Shown in pieces: positions 7,188-11,147 of a stretch of 11,147 nt of DNA (position 1 is the first letter of the stretch; the number at the start of each line of letters is the position of its first letter). The notes beneath the pieces were generated by a model, which did not search any database, was not told where the DNA came from, and was given only the letters and a program-made list of their open reading frames with translations. This stretch comes from Acidimicrobiia bacterium. Lineage in GTDB: Bacteria > Actinomycetota > Acidimicrobiia > Acidimicrobiales > Acidimicrobilacustridaceae. The translations under genes and the position numbers were made by a program. Where the stretch lies: assembly GCA_018882825.1 (NCBI GenBank), contig VERC01000054.1, forward strand, positions 1 to 11,147, given 5' to 3'.

Positions 7188-8287
7188 ACGGTGACGGGCG
7201 GCCCGCGGTAGCCGCCGGCCGCCTCGTCGATGGCGGCCCACACCGCGTGCACCTGACGCTGTGAGTCGGGCACGGCCCGCTCGGCGCCGCGCTGGTCGAA
7301 CACCGACAGCACCCCGTAGCCGTTGCGCGCCCTGTCGACCCACGGGTAGAAGCCGTAGGCGCCGTTGCCGCTGCTGATCATCGAGCTGTCGTCGACGCCG
7401 GTGACGTCGCGCCACACGCCGAGCCCGTAGGTGCCGATACCCGTGGTGCGCACGGCGCCGTCACCGGCGGTGTCGAGCCCGACGACGGCGTCGGACTCCA
7501 TGGTCCGCACCGACGAGGTGCGCAGCACCCGCCGTCCGTCGATGACGCCATCGCTCGCCAGCATGCGCACGAACCGTCCGTAGTCGTTCAGTGTCGAAAC
7601 GGCCGATGCCGCCGGTACCGGTGTGGGCGAGCGTGAGCCGTCGGTGAACCGGGTGGCCCTCATCCCGACCGGTCCGGCGATGCGCGCGGCGAACGCCTCC
7701 TCGAACGACTGACCGGTGGCCACCTCGATGATGCGGCCGGCCACCGAGTAACTGGTGTTGCCGTAGGTGAACCGAGTGCCCGGTTCGTCGACGGCGCGTT
7801 GTCGTGCGATCGACTCGACGCAGTCGGCCAGTGTCGTGTCGTCGTCCCAGATGCACGAGGCCTGGGCGAGGCCCGAGGTGTGGGAGAGCAACTGTCGGAT
7901 CGTCGCCCGTCCACCGGTGCCGGTGAACGAGGGGAGCCAGCGGGCCACGGTGTCGTCGAGCGACACGATGCCCTCGTCGACCAACGTCATCATCGTGGCC
8001 GCCGTGAGCCACTTCGAGGCCGAGGCGATGGGCACGACGGTGTCGGGGGTGTGGGACCCGTAGGTGCGGTTGCGCAGTTCGGCGCCGTCGACCACCACCA
8101 GCAGGCCGGCGCCCTCCAGCCCGGCGCGGGCGATGCGCTGGTCGATGGAGGCGTCGATGCCGTCGAAGGTCGTCGGCCGGTCGGCCGGACCCGTGCTCCC
8201 TCTGCAGGCTCCGAGCAGTGAGAGCAGGACGAGTGTCACGAGGACGACGAGGACCGGGGCCCGGTGGACGAACGACGGAGTGTGCAT
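7175..8287 (-). CDS. Lipoprotein serine hydrolase, beta-lactamase/PBP-like (class C fold)
   Basis: The 370-residue product begins with a signal peptide ending in the lipobox LLGAC (lipidated C28), so it should sit on the outer face of the cytoplasmic membrane. The beta-lactamase-family SxxK motif is S89-A-S-K92 in PIASASKWL, and the YxN motif is Y175-G-N177. HTSGL (136-140), a conserved feature of class C-like serine hydrolases and D-Ala-D-Ala peptidases, lies between them. A C-terminal SSGNGAYGFYPW stretch is the likely third motif (in place of KTG/HTG). C145 and C156 could form a disulfide. Plausible roles are peptidoglycan peptide trimming or esterase activity; resistance to beta-lactams is not implied. 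It lies 24 nt after the glycosyltransferase gene on the same strand, so an operon is likely. The ATG has only a distant GGGGAG (12 nt away), which lies inside a small hairpin. Confidence 0.88.
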   Translation of the reverse strand: MHTPSFVHRAPVLVVLVTLVLLSLLGACRGSTGPADRPTTFDGIDASIDQRIARAGLEGAGLLVVVDGAELRNRTYGSHTPDTVVPIASASKWLTAATMMTLVDEGIVSLDDTVARWLPSFTGTGGRATIRQLLSHTSGLAQASCIWDDDTTLADCVESIARQRAVDEPGTRFTYGNTSYSVAGRIIEVATGQSFEEAFAARIAGPVGMRATRFTDGSRSPTPVPAASAVSTLNDYGRFVRMLASDGVIDGRRVLRTSSVRTMESDAVVGLDTAGDGAVRTTGIGTYGLGVWRDVTGVDDSSMISSGNGAYGFYPWVDRARNGYGVLSVFDQRGAERAVPDSQRQVHAVWAAIDEAAGGYRGPPVTVHGR

Positions 8288-8290
8288 CAG

Positions 8291-8305
8291 GGGGACAGTC
8301 TCCCC
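8291..8305. other. Short GGGGA/TCCCC hairpin in the intercistronic gap
   Basis: GGGGA at 8291-8295 and TCCCC at 8301-8305 are reverse complements around a 5-nt loop. They lie between the glycosyltransferase stop and the serine hydrolase ATG. On the minus-strand transcript the stem contains the only purine-rich (GGGGAG) candidate ribosome binding site, so it could make translation of the hydrolase depend on ribosomes finishing the upstream gene. The stem is only five pairs, so the role is tentative. Confidence 0.3.
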
Positions 8306-8311
8306 GAACGG

Positions 8312-9949
8312 TCAGCCCGGACGGGGGGCACCACCGGGCATGCCTCCCGGCGTGCGTCCGGGCCCGCCGGAGGGGCGCTCGCCCTGACCCGGCCCGGCGC
8401 CCGGCGCACCGGTCGGGGGTTCTCCGGGCGCAGGTCGATCGCCCTGTCCGCGGTCGCCCGGTGGCATCGCGTCGGGTCGATCACCCGGCAGGCCGAAGCC
8501 GCCCGGACCGTTCCCGAACGACATCTGCGCCCATCGACTGTTGGTCATGTCGACGAACTCGCGCCCGCCGAGGACGAACACCGCCACGAGCACGACGAGG
8601 CCGACGGCGGCCGGCGCTCGGGCCAGCAGCCACGCCACCAGCAGGGCGATGGCGCCCAGGGCCGGTAGGTAGAAGCGCACGGTGGGATACACCGATCCCG
8701 AGGGGCCGCCGTTCATGGTGGTCGTCCACTGGTAGGCGGCGTAGAGGCCCCACAGCGCGACCCACGTGCCCAGCAGCAGGCCACCCGTCCACGCGATGGC
8801 CTCGAGTCGACCGGGTCGCGACGGTGTGACCCCGGGGGCCGACACGGCGACCGTCGTGGTGTCGAGCGCCGTCGCGTCGCACGCGGTCGCCTCGCGGCCG
8901 GTCGCCCATGCGGCGCGGGCGAGGACGACGAGCAGCACCACGACGGCCACCGTCCCCAGCAACCAGATCGGCATGGCCTGCACCAGACGGCCGGGCATGA
9001 CCGAGAGGTTGTCGCCGATGGCGCTGACGGTGAACTGCACGCTGCTCGACTGGTAGCCCGTCGAGAACGGACCGTCGAACACGACGGTGTTGTAGACAAG
9101 CGCGGCGAGCACCGGTCCGATGGCGGCCAGCCCCCACCACACGAGGGTCATCGGACCGAGTCCCCAGCGACGGCGGAGACACACCACCAACGCGGCCCCT
9201 CCGGCCACGAGAAGCACGACGATGTTGGTGTAGCGCACGAAGAAGGCGAGACCGAGGGCACCGAAGGCCGCGGCACCGACGAGGAGGCGGACCCGTCGCG
9301 AGCGTTCGAGGGCGAGCGCGCTCCACACCAGCAGTCCGAGTCCGCACGCCACCAGCGAGGCATCGGTGAAGGTGGGCATCGTCGAGCGCCACGCCATCAC
9401 CATGGCCAACGCGCAGGAGAAGTACGCACCGATGGCGAAGGTCCCGCCCCATTCGAGGCGTTGCTGCGGTCGACGTCGTCCCGCCCAGCGCCGACCGCCG
9501 AACCACAGGCCCACGGCGGCCAGGGCGCCATAGAACAGTGGCCCGAGACGGATGGCGTCGGCCTGATCGAAGGCCACCACGAGGAACGGGTAGCCGGGGT
9601 TCTTCTCGCTCACCCACTGTCCGTCGTCGCGCTGGTGCCACTGGGCGATGCCTCCGCCGAGTTCGGTCTGCTGCAGACGTTCGCTCAACGCGTCGTACTG
9701 CTCCTGGGACAGCGTGAGGTCGCCGTCGCCGAGGGCCACGATCGAGGCGCGATAGGCGTAGGGATCGGGCTCGATCATTCGCTCGGGTCGCGTCAGCACC
9801 ACGACGGCGAACGCCACGTAGAAGGCCACGGCGATGGCCAGCGGCACCCAGCGCCACGGCCCGGCGACCGAGGCACCTCGCTCGGGGGGAGCCTGATCGA
9901 CGCTGGACTCCGGGTCGGTGGTCGGCGCTCCGGCGACGGGCGATGTCAC
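8312..9949 (-). CDS. GT-C-like polytopic glycosyltransferase with Gly/Pro-rich tail
   Basis: The 545-residue product has a cytoplasmic N-terminus (about 34 residues), a first membrane span at about 35-52, and around nine more spans. Right after span 1 is E60-P-D62-PYAY, placed like the acidic ExD/DxD metal or substrate motif in the first external loop of GT-C enzymes. Further GT-C-like features are KNPGYPFLVVAF at 117-128 and YN(286-287)...FxGPxxTGY ending at about 299, common in bacterial PMT/ArnT-like transferases that use polyprenyl-phosphate sugars. After the last span (about 447-460) comes a soluble tail; from about residue 478 to the end it is nearly all Gly, Pro, Asp and Arg. The GTG at 9949 is chosen because the frame upstream is low-complexity, no Shine-Dalgarno exists, and GAGACT lies exactly 6 nt before it. 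Donor and acceptor are unknown. Confidence 0.75.
   Translation of the reverse strand: MTSPVAGAPTTDPESSVDQAPPERGASVAGPWRWVPLAIAVAFYVAFAVVVLTRPERMIEPDPYAYRASIVALGDGDLTLSQEQYDALSERLQQTELGGGIAQWHQRDDGQWVSEKNPGYPFLVVAFDQADAIRLGPLFYGALAAVGLWFGGRRWAGRRRPQQRLEWGGTFAIGAYFSCALAMVMAWRSTMPTFTDASLVACGLGLLVWSALALERSRRVRLLVGAAAFGALGLAFFVRYTNIVVLLVAGGAALVVCLRRRWGLGPMTLVWWGLAAIGPVLAALVYNTVVFDGPFSTGYQSSSVQFTVSAIGDNLSVMPGRLVQAMPIWLLGTVAVVVLLVVLARAAWATGREATACDATALDTTTVAVSAPGVTPSRPGRLEAIAWTGGLLLGTWVALWGLYAAYQWTTTMNGGPSGSVYPTVRFYLPALGAIALLVAWLLARAPAAVGLVVLVAVFVLGGREFVDMTNSRWAQMSFGNGPGGFGLPGDRPDAMPPGDRGQGDRPAPGEPPTGAPGAGPGQGERPSGGPGRTPGGMPGGAPRPG
8315..8519 (-). repeat. Gly/Pro-rich low-complexity coding tail
   Basis: The last 68 or so codons of the glycosyltransferase gene encode degenerate PGG, PGD, GxRP and GAPG units without an exact period. 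At DNA level this is a run of CCGGG-like words. The tail would probably be disordered, and its side of the membrane depends on the uncertain span count. Confidence 0.6.
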
Positions 9950-9955
9950 CCGCGC

Positions 9956-9961
9956 AGTCTC
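9956..9961 (-). promoter_or_regulatory. Leaderless-type -10 element (GAGACT) of the glycosyltransferase gene
   Basis: On the minus strand, GAGACT ends 6 nt before the GTG at 9949. It matches TANNNT at the conserved A and final T but not at the first T. The spacing is identical to that at 1538-1543 and 10037-10042. There is no clear -35; that region instead holds an 11-bp-period direct repeat. Confidence 0.35.
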
Positions 9962-9970
9962 GTCCACCAC

Positions 9971-9988
9971 GGTGAGAGGAGGGTGAGA
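9971..9988. promoter_or_regulatory. Direct repeat GGTGAGA-N4-GGTGAGA, candidate response-regulator operator
   Basis: GGTGAGA occurs at 9971-9977 and again at 9982-9988, an 11-bp period that puts both copies on one face of the helix. On the minus strand this reads TCTCACC-CTCC-TCTCACC, close to the GTTCACC-N4-GTTCACC direct repeat known for Streptomyces PhoP. It covers about -22 to -39 from the presumed glycosyltransferase transcription start, where an activator could replace a missing -35. The operator role is inference. Confidence 0.4.
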
Positions 9989-10036
9989 ATCGCCATCGGC
10001 GCCTGCGACCGTCGTCGCACGGTCGCCATCGTGGGG

Positions 10037-10042
10037 CAGGCT
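10037..10042 (+). promoter_or_regulatory. Leaderless-type -10 element (CAGGCT) of the alpha/beta hydrolase gene
   Basis: CAGGCT ends 6 nt before the ATG at 10049. It differs from the TANNNT consensus only in the first base. The intervening CTGGGG is not a well-placed Shine-Dalgarno because it abuts the start codon. Inferred from sequence and from matching spacing at other starts in the window. Confidence 0.4.
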
Positions 10043-10048
10043 CTGGGG

Positions 10049-11092
10049 ATGGAGTCCCGGACGCGTCGAGTGCGGTGGATCCCGGCGGTGGCGCTCGCGC
10101 TGCTGGCGGTGATGGCGGTCGTCCTCATCGCGCGTCGTCCCGAGAGCGGTCGGGCCCTGGAGACGGGACCGACCCCGACCTCCACGACCATCGACGGGCG
10201 ACCGGTGCCGGTCCCGCCCGCCATCGTCTCGTACGTGACACCCGACGCGCCGACGGCGGTGGGGGTGCGCACGGTGACGCTCGTCGATCCCACCCGCGGA
10301 ACGTCGGCCCGTGGCGATCGAGAGGCACTCGACGATCGACCGTTGACGGTGACGGTCCGCTATCCGACGGCGGGGATGCCGGCCGACGACGAGGTCGTCG
10401 ACGCGCCCGGACTGCTGCCGGCGCCACTGGTGCTGTTCGCCCACGGGTACGACATCTCGGCCGATCGCTACTCGGTGCTCCAGCACGAGTTGGCCTCCTA
10501 CGGCTTCGTGGTGGCCGCCCCGGAGTTCCCCATGACCAGCACCGTGTACGCCGGCGCACCCGACGAGTACGACCTCCCCGAGCAGGCCCGGGACCTGTCG
10601 TTCCTCATCGATGCCCTCTCCGGACCGTCGGCCCCACCGGAACTCGCCCAACTCATCGCACCCGGCCCGGTTGGTCTGCTCGGTCATTCCGATGGTGCCG
10701 TGACCGTGTTGCTGTGCGCCTATGCGCCGCGTTTCGCCGATCCGCGCGTCGGTGCGGTCGTCGCCGTCTCGGGTGACTTCGACACCTTCGGGGGCAGTTG
10801 GTTCACCACGGCCGACCCACCGCTCATCGCCGTGCACGGGGAATGGGACGAGATCAACCCGTTCAGCAGTTCCGAACTGCTCGTCGACAACGACCCGGGT
10901 CCGGCGATGCTGGTGGAGGTGACCGGCGCGCTGCACCTCGACGCCGTCGTCGAACCCGGCAATGCCATGGCCGTGGCGCGACTGGCCGCCTTCGACTTCC
11001 TGTGGCGTCTGTCCGGAGTGTCGACGGCGCGTGACGCCACCTACGTCACCGCCGACACGTCACCGCTCCGACTGGTGAACGATCACGACTGA
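10049..11092 (+). CDS. Membrane-anchored alpha/beta hydrolase
   Basis: The 347-residue product has a basic N-terminus (ESRTRRVRW), one hydrophobic helix at about 11-27 and then a Pro/Thr-rich linker, so it is probably tethered outside the membrane as an uncleaved signal anchor. The catalytic domain shows an oxyanion-type HG motif (H132-G133-Y134 in LFAHGYD), the nucleophile elbow G212-H-S214-D-G216, a likely acid D267 in HGEWDE, and a likely histidine H296 in GALHLDAV. This order is typical of the chlorophyllase, PAF-acetylhydrolase and dienelactone hydrolase-like esterases, for which the substrate cannot be predicted. The ATG at 10049 is chosen because the frame extends far upstream only as antisense to the glycosyltransferase, while this ATG begins the membrane anchor and has CAGGCT 6 nt before it. 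It is divergent from the glycosyltransferase gene, 99 bp apart. Confidence 0.87.
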   Translation: MESRTRRVRWIPAVALALLAVMAVVLIARRPESGRALETGPTPTSTTIDGRPVPVPPAIVSYVTPDAPTAVGVRTVTLVDPTRGTSARGDREALDDRPLTVTVRYPTAGMPADDEVVDAPGLLPAPLVLFAHGYDISADRYSVLQHELASYGFVVAAPEFPMTSTVYAGAPDEYDLPEQARDLSFLIDALSGPSAPPELAQLIAPGPVGLLGHSDGAVTVLLCAYAPRFADPRVGAVVAVSGDFDTFGGSWFTTADPPLIAVHGEWDEINPFSSSELLVDNDPGPAMLVEVTGALHLDAVVEPGNAMAVARLAAFDFLWRLSGVSTARDATYVTADTSPLRLVNDHD

Positions 11093-11147
11093 GTCGTCGG
11101 TCCGGCGTCTGCGGCGCGCTCGCGCCGGTGACGCTCGTGCAGACGGC
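11083..11147 (-). CDS. Possible C-terminus of a minus-strand gene cut by the window edge
   Basis: On the minus strand a frame open to the right edge ends with a TGA at 11083-11085 and would encode a tail reading RLHERHRRERAADAGPTTQS. The charged helical stretch and G/C-rich third positions are compatible with a real protein end. It would overlap the alpha/beta hydrolase stop by 10 bp, like the LOG/serine hydrolase junction. Twenty codons in GC-rich DNA can be open by chance, and another minus frame is open too, so this is weak. Confidence 0.22.
   Translation of the reverse strand, partial: RLHERHRRERAADAGPTTQS
11113..11126. terminator. GGCGCG-CT-CGCGCC hairpin after the alpha/beta hydrolase
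   Basis: Six perfectly paired G/C bases around a CT loop lie 20 nt after the hydrolase stop. A wider pair, CGTCTGC at 11106-11112 and GCAGACG at 11139-11145, encloses it. It could stop transcription of the plus-strand gene, but there is no T-tract and the wider arms are far apart. Confidence 0.35.

Noticed and set aside
9461..10048. In-frame upstream extension of the alpha/beta hydrolase
   Set aside because: It is antisense to the glycosyltransferase gene and has no domain-like content. The membrane anchor begins at the ATG at 10049.
9950..10936. Minus-strand upstream extension of the glycosyltransferase gene by 329 codons
   Set aside because: It runs antisense through the alpha/beta hydrolase gene and encodes Arg/His/Asp-rich low-complexity sequence. 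The GTG at 9949 precedes the only plausible protein start.

Overview
The window is very GC-rich, densely coded and strongly biased to G/C at third codon positions. With the TANNNT-type start-proximal promoters, the Shine-Dalgarno-less starts and the protein families present, this points to an actinobacterial chromosome. A lineage such as Acidimicrobiia is my best guess, but that is inference, not demonstrated. There are no RNA genes, CRISPR arrays, transposases, integrases or phage genes, so this looks like ordinary chromosomal housekeeping and accessory-metabolism DNA.

Layout, left to right: (1) the 3' part of a multi-spanning membrane protein with a histidine-rich VHVHH motif (+). (2) Exonuclease III-type AP endonuclease (-), convergent with gene 1 around a perfect hairpin. 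(3) A tiny threonine-rich lipoprotein (+), divergent from the exonuclease across only 52 bp. (4) A Baeyer-Villiger monooxygenase (+) with the extra N-terminal domain of 4-hydroxyacetophenone monooxygenases, 31 bp behind the lipoprotein. (5) A large membrane protein with an embedded spermidine-synthase-like SAM-binding domain (-), whose stop lies 6 bp from the monooxygenase stop. (6) A LOG-family Rossmann protein (+), divergent from 5. (7) A lipoprotein serine hydrolase of the beta-lactamase/PBP type (-), overlapping the LOG gene tail-to-tail by 13 bp. (8) A GT-C-like polytopic glycosyltransferase with a Gly/Pro-rich tail (-), 24 bp upstream of 7 and probably co-transcribed with it. (9) A membrane-anchored alpha/beta hydrolase (+), divergent from 8 across 99 bp. 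The right edge may hold the C-terminus of another minus-strand gene.

Functionally, genes 7, 8 and 9 all look exported or membrane-bound and could act on the cell envelope. The monooxygenase is a ketone-oxidising enzyme with no visible pathway partners. No coherent multi-gene novel system is evident. The most interesting signals are regulatory: matching leaderless-type -10 hexamers exactly 6 nt before several SD-less starts, and an 11-bp-period direct repeat resembling an OmpR/PhoP-family operator in the promoter region of the glycosyltransferase gene.
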